From assembly GCF_001518815.1 (NCBI RefSeq), contig NZ_CP013987.1, positions 3,618,501 to 3,682,500 of the forward strand: 64,000 nucleotides of DNA. Direction: 5' to 3'. The DNA comes from Pseudomonas oryzihabitans. GTDB taxonomy: Bacteria; Pseudomonadota; Gammaproteobacteria; Pseudomonadales; Pseudomonadaceae. Shown piece after piece: positions 30,826 through 39,800 of the stretch. The position numbers were made by a program, and so were the translations under genes. The notes beneath the pieces were generated by a model, which saw only the letters and a program-made list of their open reading frames with translations, was not told where the DNA came from and did not search any database. Positions within the stretch are counted from its first letter, which is position 1, and the number at the start of each line of letters is the position of its first letter.

Positions 30826-32414
30826 ATCCGCCTCGTCGGGACCCCGCTGCCCGGCCCCGCCTGTTGCTTACCCTGCTGGCCCTGGTGCTGGCCTGGCCGA
30901 CGCTGCGCCTGGCGGAATTCGATCTCTTCGGACTCTTCACCGGCGATAATGCCCGCACCATGGGCAACTTTCTCGCCGGCTTCTGGCCACCGGCCCATGA
31001 CGCCGACTTTCTCGCCGTGCTGGGGCGTGCCACCCTGGAAACCCTGGCCATCGCCACCCTGGGCATGGCCCTGGCGGCACTGATCGCCCTGCCCGCCGCC
31101 CTGCTGGCCACCCGCGCGCTGTCGATCTCCGCGCTGCCCCGCGCCGGTCGCCCCGGTCGGTTGCCGCGCCTGCTCCGCGGGCTGGTCCGCGGGGTACTGA
31201 TCGTCCTGCGCAGCGTGCCGGAGATCGTCTGGGCGCTGCTATTCGTCCGCGCCGTCGGCCTGGGCCCCACGGCGGGGGTGCTGGCCATCGCCATCACCTA
31301 CGGCGGCATGCTCGGCAAGGTCTATGCGGAGATCTTCGAATCGGTCGATCCACGCCCGGCGCGGGCCCTGCTGCTGCAGGGCGCCGGGCGCCTGCAGGCC
31401 TTCGTCTATGGCGTGCTGCCCAATGCCGCGGGCGAGATGATTTCCTACAGTGTCTACCGCTGGGAGTGCGCCATCCGCGCCTCGGTGGTGATGGGCTTCG
31501 TCGGCGCTGGCGGCCTCGGCCAGCAGGTGGACCTGTCGCTGCGCATGTTTGCCGGTGGCGAGGTGGCCAGCCTGCTGCTGACCTTCCTGGTACTGGTGCT
31601 GCTGGCCGATGTGCTGAGCCGGCTGCTGCGCCAGGTGGAACGCGGCCGGGCCGGCGGCCGCGGGCTGTTGACGGTGGTGGCGATGGGCACCGCCCTGCTG
31701 GCTTCCATCAGCTACCTGGGCACGGCCTTCGGCGAATTGCTGAGCGCCCGCGCCCTGGGTCAGATGGGTAGCTTCCTGGCCGATTTCCTCAAGCCGGATT
31801 TCTCCGTCGTCCAGCTGTCGGCCGTGGTCCGGGGCGCTGTGGAAACCCTCGCGATGTCGGCCCTGGGTACCCTGCTCGCCGGACTGCTGGGGCTGCTGCT
31901 GGCCTTGCCGGCGGCCGGCCGCTTCGGCTTGGCCGCCCTGGCGCTGGCGCGACTACTGCTCAACGCTCTGCGTGCTGTTCCTGAACTGGTCTGGGCGGCA
32001 CTGATGGTGCTGGCCGCCGGACTCGGCCCCAACGCCGGCACCCTGGCTCTGGCCCTGCACACCGCCGGGGTACTTGGCCGATTGTTCGCCGAAGCCCTGG
32101 AAAACACCCCCAAGGCACCGGCCGAGGCCATCCGCCTGGCCGGCGGCGGCGCGCTGACGGCCTTTCTCTACGGCACCCTGCCGGCGGTCTGGCCGCAGTT
32201 GCTGGCCTATCTGCTCTATCGCTGGGAAAACAACATCCGCATGGCCAGCATCCTTGGCTTCGTCGGCGCCGGCGGCCTGGGGCAGCAGCTGTATTTCAGC
32301 CTGAGCCTGTTCCAGCAGGCCCAGGCCGCCACCGTGATCCTCGGCATGCTGGTGCTGGTGCTGGGCGTGGATCTGCTGAGCAACTGGGCAAGGCAGCGCT
32401 GGGTGGTGCGCTGA
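30819..32414 (+). CDS. Fused double-domain ABC permease, PhnE-PhnE (selenate/phosphonate type)
   Basis: This 531-residue membrane protein is made of two homologous permease halves (about 1-265 and 266-531). Each ends with a matching block: YRWECAIRASVVMGFVGAGG then LGQQVDLSLRMF in the first, and YRWENNIRMASILGFVGAGG then LGQQLYFSLSLF in the second. Each also has the EAA-type loop (EIFESVDPRPARALLLQGAG; EALENTPKAPAEAIRLAGGG). A typical PhnE is one half of about 260 residues, so this single protein would form the whole channel. It is the last gene of the three-gene operon and converges on selA with only 8 bp between stops. Confidence 0.88.
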   Translation: MLNPPRRDPAARPRLLLTLLALVLAWPTLRLAEFDLFGLFTGDNARTMGNFLAGFWPPAHDADFLAVLGRATLETLAIATLGMALAALIALPAALLATRALSISALPRAGRPGRLPRLLRGLVRGVLIVLRSVPEIVWALLFVRAVGLGPTAGVLAIAITYGGMLGKVYAEIFESVDPRPARALLLQGAGRLQAFVYGVLPNAAGEMISYSVYRWECAIRASVVMGFVGAGGLGQQVDLSLRMFAGGEVASLLLTFLVLVLLADVLSRLLRQVERGRAGGRGLLTVVAMGTALLASISYLGTAFGELLSARALGQMGSFLADFLKPDFSVVQLSAVVRGAVETLAMSALGTLLAGLLGLLLALPAAGRFGLAALALARLLLNALRAVPELVWAALMVLAAGLGPNAGTLALALHTAGVLGRLFAEALENTPKAPAEAIRLAGGGALTAFLYGTLPAVWPQLLAYLLYRWENNIRMASILGFVGAGGLGQQLYFSLSLFQQAQAATVILGMLVLVLGVDLLSNWARQRWVVR

Positions 32415-32422
32415 GCCAAGCC

Positions 32423-33832
32423 CTAGCGGATTTCCGGTAGCAACAACTCCGGCAACTGGGCCAGGAAGGCGGCCTCGTCGTCGAGCTGGCGCAGGTCCAG
32501 CCAGAGGGCATCGGCGTCGATGCGTCCCACCACCGGGATGGGCAGCTGACGCAAGGCTTCTTCCAGCTGCCGCAGGGCGCGGCCGCGCAGGCGCTTGCTG
32601 ACCTGAGGGCGGCAGCACAGCGCCGCGCCGGGCAGCCGTGCCACTGGCTGGGCGCCGCTACCGATCATACCCAATGCCGGTTCCACGCTTACCGCATAGG
32701 TCGCGCCCAGGACGGCGGCGAAGGCCGGCAGCAGGCGCTCGGCCTGGGCGGTGATGTCAGCCGCCGGGCGAGATAGCAGACGCAGGCTGGGCAGCCGCTC
32801 GGCCAAGCGATCCGGATCGCGATAGAGCGCCAGGGTCGCTTCCAGGGCAGCCAGGGTAAGCTTGTCTACCCGCAGGGCGCGCTTGAGCGGATTCTTCTTG
32901 ATGCGCTCGATGAGGTCGCGCCGGCCGACGATGAGGCCACACTGGGGTCCGCCAAGCAGCTTGTCGCCACTGAAGGTCACCAGGTCCGCGCCATCGCGCA
33001 GGGCCTGCTGCACCGTGGGTTCGGCGGGCAGGCCCCAGCGGGTCAGATCCACCAGGGTGCCGCTACCCAGGTCTTCCAGCAGCGGAACCTCATGGGCACG
33101 GGCGATTGCGGCCAGCTCGGGGGTGGCGACGCTGGCGGTGAACCCCTGGACGCTGTAGTTGCTGGTGTGCACGCGCATCAGCAACGCGGTACGCGGCCCG
33201 ATGGCCGCCTCGTAGTCGCGGGCATGGGTGCGATTGGTGGTGCCCACTTCCACCAGCTTGACTCCGGCGCGGGCCATGATGTCGGGAATGCGGAAGGCGC
33301 CACCGATCTCGATCAGCTCGCCACGGGACAGCACCCCTTCCTTGCGTGCGCCTATGGCATGCAAGGCCAGCAGGACCGCCGCAGCGTTATTGTTGACCAC
33401 GGTCACCGCCTCGGCGCCGGTCAGTTCGCGTACCAGGTCAGCCACCAGGTCGTCGCGATCGCCGCGCTTGCCGGTGGCCAGGTCGAATTCCAGATTCATC
33501 GGCTGACGCGCGGCCTCGCTCACCGCGGCGATGGCCTCTTCCGCCAGCAGGGCCCGCCCCAGGTTGGTGTGCAACACCGTGCCGGTGAGGTTGAACACCC
33601 GCCGCACCCGCGGCTGACTGCTCAGCGCCAGACGCTCGCCCAGGCGTCCGGCCAGGACGCCCTCCTCCACCTCCACGGCGGCCAGGGTGCCCGCTCTCAA
33701 GGCCTCGCGCAGATCGTCCAGCAGGGACCGGTAGCCGCCAAGCACCTGCTCGCGACCGTGCCGCTCCTCCAGCGGACGCGAAGCGGGATGGCGCAGCAGG
33801 CGGTCGATGGATGGCAGGCGGATGGCGGTCAT
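32423..33832 (-). CDS. selA: L-seryl-tRNA(Sec) selenium transferase SelA
   Basis: This PLP enzyme converts Ser-tRNA(Sec) to Sec-tRNA(Sec) using selenophosphate and forms a decamer in the cytoplasm. The 469-residue protein has the family N-terminus ([10 protein letters not shown]), the substrate pocket region [19 protein letters not shown] and [15 protein letters not shown], and the PLP lysine Lys291 in [19 protein letters not shown] (Lys295 in E. coli). AAGAGG lies upstream of the ATG; a much longer in-frame extension upstream is not real. selB usually follows selA but does not here. The selenoprotein that needs it, FdoG, is about 13 kb away. Confidence 0.95.
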   Translation of the reverse strand: MTAIRLPSIDRLLRHPASRPLEERHGREQVLGGYRSLLDDLREALRAGTLAAVEVEEGVLAGRLGERLALSSQPRVRRVFNLTGTVLHTNLGRALLAEEAIAAVSEAARQPMNLEFDLATGKRGDRDDLVADLVRELTGAEAVTVVNNNAAAVLLALHAIGARKEGVLSRGELIEIGGAFRIPDIMARAGVKLVEVGTTNRTHARDYEAAIGPRTALLMRVHTSNYSVQGFTASVATPELAAIARAHEVPLLEDLGSGTLVDLTRWGLPAEPTVQQALRDGADLVTFSGDKLLGGPQCGLIVGRRDLIERIKKNPLKRALRVDKLTLAALEATLALYRDPDRLAERLPSLRLLSRPAADITAQAERLLPAFAAVLGATYAVSVEPALGMIGSGAQPVARLPGAALCCRPQVSKRLRGRALRQLEEALRQLPIPVVGRIDADALWLDLRQLDDEAAFLAQLPELLLPEIR

Positions 33833-34120
33833 GAAAGCCTCTTGGGTCGAGTCGACCCCCAGTGTAGCCCGAACCCACGACGGGTCGACCAGGGTACTGG
33901 CAGACCCAAGGAGCTGCCGCAGGCGCCGCCAACCATGACCGCAGGCGCCTGGGCCCAGATCTCGGCCGTCTGGAAATGACCCCCGGGTTCCCGGTTTGCC
34001 GCGTGCCAGAGCCCGTCCTAGGATGGAAATCGAGTGCTTGCCCGACCGTCCGCCCACGACGCCGACGGCAGCGCCCTGGCCACCACGTCCACCGCCTTCG
34101 ACAACAACAAAGGTGCCGTC

Positions 34121-35212
34121 ATGTCCAAGAAAAGCTCCCTCTGGGCCAGCGATGGCCTGTTCGACCACAGCGACATCGTCAGCCTCGGCAACTTCACCTA
34201 TGTGCACACGCTGAAGAGTGCCGAGGTCGCGCCACTGAAGCAGACCGCCTCGGCCAGCACCCCCACCGTCAGCGAATTTCTCAACGGCGCCATCAGCGAA
34301 TACGTGCTGGGTGGCACGCCCGACGGCATGCGGCCCTTCCTGGTCGATGGCCATCAGCTGACGCTGCACAACTCGCTCAACGGCGCGACGGCCCACGCCT
34401 GGATCACCGCCGAGAACCAGGTGCTCATCACCTATGCCGGCACCACCCGCGGCGAGAATCTGCTGATCGCTCCCCTGTCCACCGCCGGTGGCCTACTGAG
34501 CGATCTGCAGATCCTCGGCCAGCAGGTGTCCAGTGCCCAGCGCCAGTCACTGGACTTCGCCCATCAAGTAATCGAGGCGGCGGCCAAACAGGGCTATGGC
34601 ACCCAGGACATCTTCGTCACCGGTCACTCCCTGGGTGGCATCTCGGCGGAATACGTTGCCCAGCAGACCGGTCTGGGCGGCATCAGCTTCGAAGCCTCGG
34701 GGATTCCGCGTGACCTGCACGCGGTGGGCCAGGGAGGCAACTTCGTCAACGTGGTCACCCTCGGTGATCCAGTGGCCAACTACAGTTCCGACATCCGTGG
34801 CGAGCAACCCTTCGCACCCAGCTTCGTCAGCCAGGCCGAGGGCGGTGGCAGCCTGCCGCACTATGGCTCGCTGTTCCTGATCGGCGCTCAGGCGGATCAG
34901 CAGGACCTGGCCGAGGCGGCGGCCAAGGTGGGCCACCTGTTCAGCGGCGACAACGGCGGCCAGGTCACGCCGGTGGATGCCGCCCTGCATCCGGTCAGCG
35001 TCACTGCCGGACTGGCCGAGGCAGTACGGCTGATCGCCGAATTCCACCTGCCGGCCGCCGAGTACACCAACCTGGGCGTGACACCTACCGGCGGCTTTCT
35101 CGATACCCTGCCGGCCCATATAGGCACCGCCCACGGCCCGGTGCTGATGGTCGGCAACTACAGCGTGGCGGAGCTGCAGGCCTTTGCCGAGACCCACGCG
35201 ACCTTCGGCTGA
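34121..35212 (+). CDS. Lipase-like alpha/beta hydrolase without signal peptide
   Basis: This 363-residue protein has the nucleophile elbow [16 protein letters not shown] with Ser170 (GxSxG). The preceding [16 protein letters not shown] looks like the oxyanion strand of class 3 lipases. Candidate acid and base residues follow ([18 protein letters not shown]). There is no N-terminal signal or RTX repeat, so export by the Sec route is unlikely; type I, type VI or another route cannot be excluded. The ATG is preferred to an upstream in-frame start because AAAGGT lies nearby. An ankyrin-repeat gene follows 117 bp later on the same strand. The substrate is unknown. Confidence 0.75.
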   Translation: MSKKSSLWASDGLFDHSDIVSLGNFTYVHTLKSAEVAPLKQTASASTPTVSEFLNGAISEYVLGGTPDGMRPFLVDGHQLTLHNSLNGATAHAWITAENQVLITYAGTTRGENLLIAPLSTAGGLLSDLQILGQQVSSAQRQSLDFAHQVIEAAAKQGYGTQDIFVTGHSLGGISAEYVAQQTGLGGISFEASGIPRDLHAVGQGGNFVNVVTLGDPVANYSSDIRGEQPFAPSFVSQAEGGGSLPHYGSLFLIGAQADQQDLAEAAAKVGHLFSGDNGGQVTPVDAALHPVSVTAGLAEAVRLIAEFHLPAAEYTNLGVTPTGGFLDTLPAHIGTAHGPVLMVGNYSVAELQAFAETHATFG

Positions 35213-35217
35213 GAGCC

Positions 35218-35246
35218 CTCGCGGTGGCTTCTTTCGCCGCCGCGAG
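35218..35246 (+). terminator. Hairpin after lipase-like gene
   Basis: CTCGCGGTGGC and GCCGCCGCGAG form an 11-bp stem (one G-U pair) with a 7-nt loop, 5 bp after the stop. A second small hairpin GGGACC/GGTCCC follows at about 35289-35305. There is no clear T tract. Confidence 0.5.
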
Positions 35247-35329
35247 AGAACTCCCCCTTGCCGTTCGGGTCTGCCCTCCTATCGCCCGGGACCCTCGGGG
35301 TCCCGCCCGCCGTAGCCCAGGAGAGAACC

Positions 35330-35854
35330 ATGACCGAAGACGGTCCCCAGCGCATGACCGATGAAGAAGCCCAGGAATTCGCCACCGAGGTGTTCAACCT
35401 CGCCCGCACCGGCAATGCCGAGGTGCTGGCTCTGGTGCTGGAAAAGGGGCTGACGCCCAACCTGCGCAACCACAAGGGCGACAGCCTGCTGATGCTGGCC
35501 AGCTACCACGGCCACCTGGAGGCCAGCCGCGTGCTGCTGGAGCACCAGGCCGACCCGAATCTGGCTAACGACATGGGCCAGTCACCACTGGCCGGCGCCG
35601 CCTTCAAGAACAACCTGCCCATGGCCGAACTGCTGCTGGACCAGGGCGCCGCCGTGGAAGGCGCCATGCCCGACGGCAAGACCGCGCTGATGATGGCGGC
35701 GATGTTCAATCACGTGCAGATGGTGGAGCTGCTCATCGCCCGCGGCGCCGATCCCAAGGCGCGCGACGCCGTCGGCAACACGGCGCTGAGCGTGGCCCGT
35801 GCCATGGGTGCCCAGGATACCCCCGCCGTACTGGAGCGCCTTGGCGGCGTCTGA
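35330..35854 (+). CDS. Ankyrin-repeat protein
   Basis: This 174-residue soluble protein has about four ankyrin repeats. Examples are NHKGDSLLMLASYHGHLEAS, NDMGQSPLAGAAFKNNLPMA and MPDGKTALMMAAMFNHVQMV, each followed by a helix of the type LLLEHQADPNLA. Ankyrin repeats bind other proteins. AGGAGAGAA lies just before the ATG, which decides the start over an upstream in-frame ATG. No signal peptide is present, unlike the exported AnkB proteins linked to catalase. Its stop abuts the stop of the next gene (TGATCA). The partner could be the upstream lipase. Confidence 0.88.
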   Translation: MTEDGPQRMTDEEAQEFATEVFNLARTGNAEVLALVLEKGLTPNLRNHKGDSLLMLASYHGHLEASRVLLEHQADPNLANDMGQSPLAGAAFKNNLPMAELLLDQGAAVEGAMPDGKTALMMAAMFNHVQMVELLIARGADPKARDAVGNTALSVARAMGAQDTPAVLERLGGV

Positions 35855-36778
35855 TCAGCGCTTCTGGTAGCGATAGAACAGATTGGGCTCGCTGACCACA
35901 TAGAGGTTGCCGGCCCTATCCAGGGTGACCCCTTCCGGCTGGCGGATACGCCGTGACAGGCCGCCGAAGGGTGCCACCAGGGAGCGGGTGTCCAGGGTGC
36001 GCCCCTGGTCGTCGAGTTCGATCAGCATCCGCGACTCGTCGCTGAGCAACAGCAGGTGACCGGTACGGCGATCGACATGGACCGCGGACAGATCGCCGGT
36101 GCTCGGCGCCTGGTCCAGCCAGGCTTGGCGGTCGATGATGCGCAGGGCGAAGTCGCCGTCGAAGCTCTTGAGCAGGCCGCGGATTTCATAGAGCTTGCGC
36201 GGTGAGTGCTCCTTGACCACGAACAACCGATCGCGGACGGCGTCGTAGTCCAGGCCTTCGAAACCCTGGTTGGCGCGGGGGAAGAGATCCAGGGTCAGAC
36301 TGCGGTAGTCGCTACGGCGCAGGACGTCATCTCCCTCGGGAATATCTACCAGGGTCAGGGCATTGGCGCCCTCTTCCGCCAGCAGCAGGCGATCGTTGCC
36401 CAGATAGGTCACGCCCTCTACATCGTCGAAGCCTTCCAGGCGATGCCGCTGCAGCAGGTCGCCGTCGCGACTCAGGGCCAGGAGCTCCGGCGGATTGTTG
36501 ACCACTGCCCAGAGTCGATCGCGCACCGGGTCGTAGCTGAGATCGGAGAGATTCTCGGTGACGCCGGCCACCGGCTTGGCTTCCACCGCGACGCGATAAC
36601 GCCCCAACTCCAGGGAAGTCCGGGGTTCGCTCTGCCACTGCTGGCCTAGCCAGAACAGCAGCTGGCTGTCCAGGTGGCTGCTGCGCAGGCCCTGGGTGAG
36701 CCCCAGCGCCAGCAGCAGGGCCACGCCCAGCCGCCAACCATTCCGCCCAACCCTGATCCGTCGTACCCACGCCGTCAT
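35855..36778 (-). CDS. SdiA-regulated (YjiK-like) beta-propeller protein
   Basis: This 307-residue protein has a basic N-terminus and one hydrophobic segment (RLGVALLLALGLTQGL, about 17-32), which acts as a membrane anchor or uncleaved signal. The rest is a beta-propeller with repeats such as LSDLSYDPVRDRLWAVVNNP, FEGLDYDAVRDRLFVVKEHS and PEGVTLDRAGNLYVVSEPN. This is the SdiA-regulated domain family (YjiK). The function is unknown; it is probably periplasmic and metal- or ligand-binding. It lies 67 bp downstream of the Pls/PosA-like synthetase on the same strand and could share its transcript. Confidence 0.85.
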   Translation of the reverse strand: MTAWVRRIRVGRNGWRLGVALLLALGLTQGLRSSHLDSQLLFWLGQQWQSEPRTSLELGRYRVAVEAKPVAGVTENLSDLSYDPVRDRLWAVVNNPPELLALSRDGDLLQRHRLEGFDDVEGVTYLGNDRLLLAEEGANALTLVDIPEGDDVLRRSDYRSLTLDLFPRANQGFEGLDYDAVRDRLFVVKEHSPRKLYEIRGLLKSFDGDFALRIIDRQAWLDQAPSTGDLSAVHVDRRTGHLLLLSDESRMLIELDDQGRTLDTRSLVAPFGGLSRRIRQPEGVTLDRAGNLYVVSEPNLFYRYQKR

Positions 36779-36784
36779 CGCCTT

Positions 36785-36807
36785 GCCCCGTCATCGTTGT
36801 ACGGGGC
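36785..36807 (-). terminator. Hairpin after the Pls/PosA-like gene
   Basis: GCCCCGT/ACGGGGC forms a 7-bp stem with a 9-nt loop between the synthetase stop and the next gene's ATG. It has no T tract and sits 6 nt before that ATG, so it could instead affect translation of the YjiK-like gene. Confidence 0.4.
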
Positions 36808-36845
36808 GGAGTATCCAGGGCTGTCTTTATGGTTGTATGACAGTC

Positions 36846-39800
36846 CTAACGACGGGGCTGAACGGGGTTACCTTCCCAACGCGAGTGATTTGGCAGAGTT
36901 TCGCCCTTCATCACCAGCGACAGGGGCCCCAGTTCCACGTTGTCGCCGACCCGGGCGCCATAGAGCACCACGCTGCGCGGCCCCAGGTTGATGCCGGCAC
37001 CCAGCTCCACCTCGCCGACCTTCATCACCCGGTCTTCGAACAGGTGGGTCTGGGGACCGGCCAGGGCGTTGAGTTCGCCGTGATCGCCCAGCCGCACGCA
37101 ATCGAACTCGGTGAGGTCGGTGGTATCCAGGTAGGTGCCCCGGCCCAGTCGGGCGCCGAGCAGGCGCAGGGCCAGGGGCAGCCAGGGCGTACCGCGCAGG
37201 GTGCCGAGCAGATTGGGCACGGCCAGGGTCTCGTAGAGGCTGGTGATGGCTTCGCTGCGCCAGACGAAAAAGGTCCACATGGGCGCCGAGCGCGGTCGAT
37301 AGCGACCGACCACCAGCCACTTGAGGCCCAGCACCACCAGGAAACTGGCCAGGGCGAAGACGCTGCCGGCCAGCAGGGTCTCGCCCAGCAGCTGCAGCCA
37401 GGCTCCGGCCTGCCACAGCGGCACCAGGGCCTCGGCGATGGCGCAGCCGGCGGCGACGGTGAAGCCGGTGGGCAGCACGATGCGCAGTGCCTCGATCAGG
37501 CCACGCGCCACCCGGCGCCAGGGTGCCGGGCGGAACGTCAGACTTTCCGGGTAGCCGGTGAGGGTTTCCCGCGCCGGCAACCGCACCGCCGGCGAGCCTA
37601 GCCAGGTCTCGCCCTGGCGCAGGGGCACGCCTTCGTCGAGCCGACCGAGGACACCGATCAGGGCGTCCTCGGGGATATGGCAGCCGTCGGCGACATAGGC
37701 GCCGTTGCCGACGAAACTGCGGCGGGCGATGGAGGTGCGCCTGAGGGTCATCCAGCCCTGGGCTACCTGTTCGTCGCCTAGCATCACGGCATCGGCGATA
37801 AAGGTCTCGGCGCCCAGTTCCAGCAACGAGGACACCGGGCCCTGGGCGGTGGATATCTCCGCATCACGGCCGACCCGGGCACCCAGCAGGCGATACCAGA
37901 GGGCCGAGTACACCGTGGCATAGAGGCCCTGCAGGCTTTGCAGCGCCGACTCCTGGATCAGGTTGGCCAGCCACTTGCGCCAGTAGAAGAGGCTGTCGAC
38001 CGACCACTGGCCTTCGTCCAGGCGCGGCAGGATCAGCCGGCGCGCCAGGGCGCAGCCGAGCAGGGTCAGGGCAACGCTGACCACGCCCAGTGGCAGCGCC
38101 AGCACCCCATACTGCAGGGCGTCGAGCAGCGGCGAAGAGGTGTGCCACCAGGGCAGTCCACCGAAACTTTCCAGTTCGTCGATCAGCAGCGCCAGCGGGA
38201 ACAGCGGCATGAAGAACAGCACCGAGACCACCAGGCCGCTGAGGGCATAGAGGCCTTTGAGCAAGGTACGTTGAATGCGGGACACCGGGGTTGGCGGCAG
38301 GACGCGGGCACCGGCGGCACCCTGGTCGTGGGCCGGCGCGCCGCCCCAGTTGCGTCCGGCCGGGACGCGCTGACCGCTGCGCAAGGCAGACTGGGCCTGC
38401 AGGCGAGCGCCGTCACCAAGGGCGGTATCACCTTCGAGGATGGCATAGGAGCCGACCTGGGCCTCCTGGCCGAGGGTCACGGGGCCAAGCAGCAACTCGC
38501 CGCGCAGCACCCGGGCGTTCTCGAAGTTGACGCCATTGCCCAGGCTGGCGCCCTGCCCCAGGGTCAGCAGCTCGGGGACGCGCAAGGTCAGGGTGCCGAC
38601 GAAGGCCTCGGCACCGACCTGGGCGCCCAGCAGCCGGAGCCAGCCACGAGCCAATGGCGAGCCGCTGAGCAGGTAGGCCGGCGCCAGGGCGAGAAAGCGT
38701 TCGCCCAGCCACCAGCGGTAGTAGGTCAGGCCCCACAGCGGATAACGACCGGGCTGCAGGCGCCCGGTCAGGCGCTTGCCTACCAGGGCCACGGCGAATT
38801 CCAGGCCGATGGCCAGAACGAACAGACTCAGGGCGGTCAGCATGGCCAGGGGCAGCGTGGTGCCGGAATGGATCAGCAGCGGGAAGGCCAGGAAAGGTGC
38901 CAACCAGCGTCCCAGGCGCAGGGTCAGGAGTGGCGGCAGAGCCGCCGCCTGGGCCAGCCCGCAACGCCAGCGGCGCCAGCGGCTGGGTGGGGCCCAGGCC
39001 TCGGTGGCCATGGCCTGGCCAGCCTCGGCGGCATCCGCCTCCAGGGCGTCGGCAATGGCGCCCAGGGTGCGACCGGAATAGACCGCCTTGACCGTGGCGC
39101 TGGCATAGCGCGAGTCCTGACGCAGGCGCGAAACCAGTCGGGCGGCAAACAGCGAGTGACCGCCCAGGTCATCGAAGAAATCCATCTCGGCGTGCAGCGC
39201 CTGGCCGGGAAACAGTTCGGCGGTGGCCGCGAGAACGGCGCCCAGGGCGCCGCTGGCCGGAGCGACCGGCGCCACCACGGCAATGGCCAGCGGCCGGGTG
39301 CGCAACTGCTTGCGGTCGATCTTGCCGGAATTCAGTCGCGGCATCTCGCCGAGCCACTCGAAACGGCTGGGCACCATGTACAGCGGCAGGCAGCCGGCCA
39401 GCTCGGTCCGCAACAGGTCGCTGCGCGGCACCGGGCCGCCATCACCGACCAGGAAGGCCACCAGTTGCTCGACGCCGGCCTCTTCGCGCAGCACCACTGC
39501 CACGGTCCCGACGCCGGGCTGCCTCGCCAGGGTGGCTTCGATCTCGCCCAGCTCGACCCGATAGCCGCGGATCTTCACCTGGTCGTCGACCCGCCCCAGG
39601 CAATGCACCTGGCCGTGTTCGTCGACCCGCGCCAGGTCGCCGGTGCGATAGAGCTTGAGGTCGTGACTGCCGGTGCTCCAGGGATTGGGCAGGAATTTCT
39701 CGGCGGTCAGTTCGGGACGCCCCAGATAGCCATCGGCGACACCCGGACCGGTGATGCAGAGTTCGCCCACCTGGTCGCGCGGCAGCAAGGTCAGCGGCTG

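Noticed and set aside
33833-34120. A gene or the missing selB between selA and the lipase
   Set aside because: The 288-bp gap is far too small for selB and shows no coding pattern on either strand.
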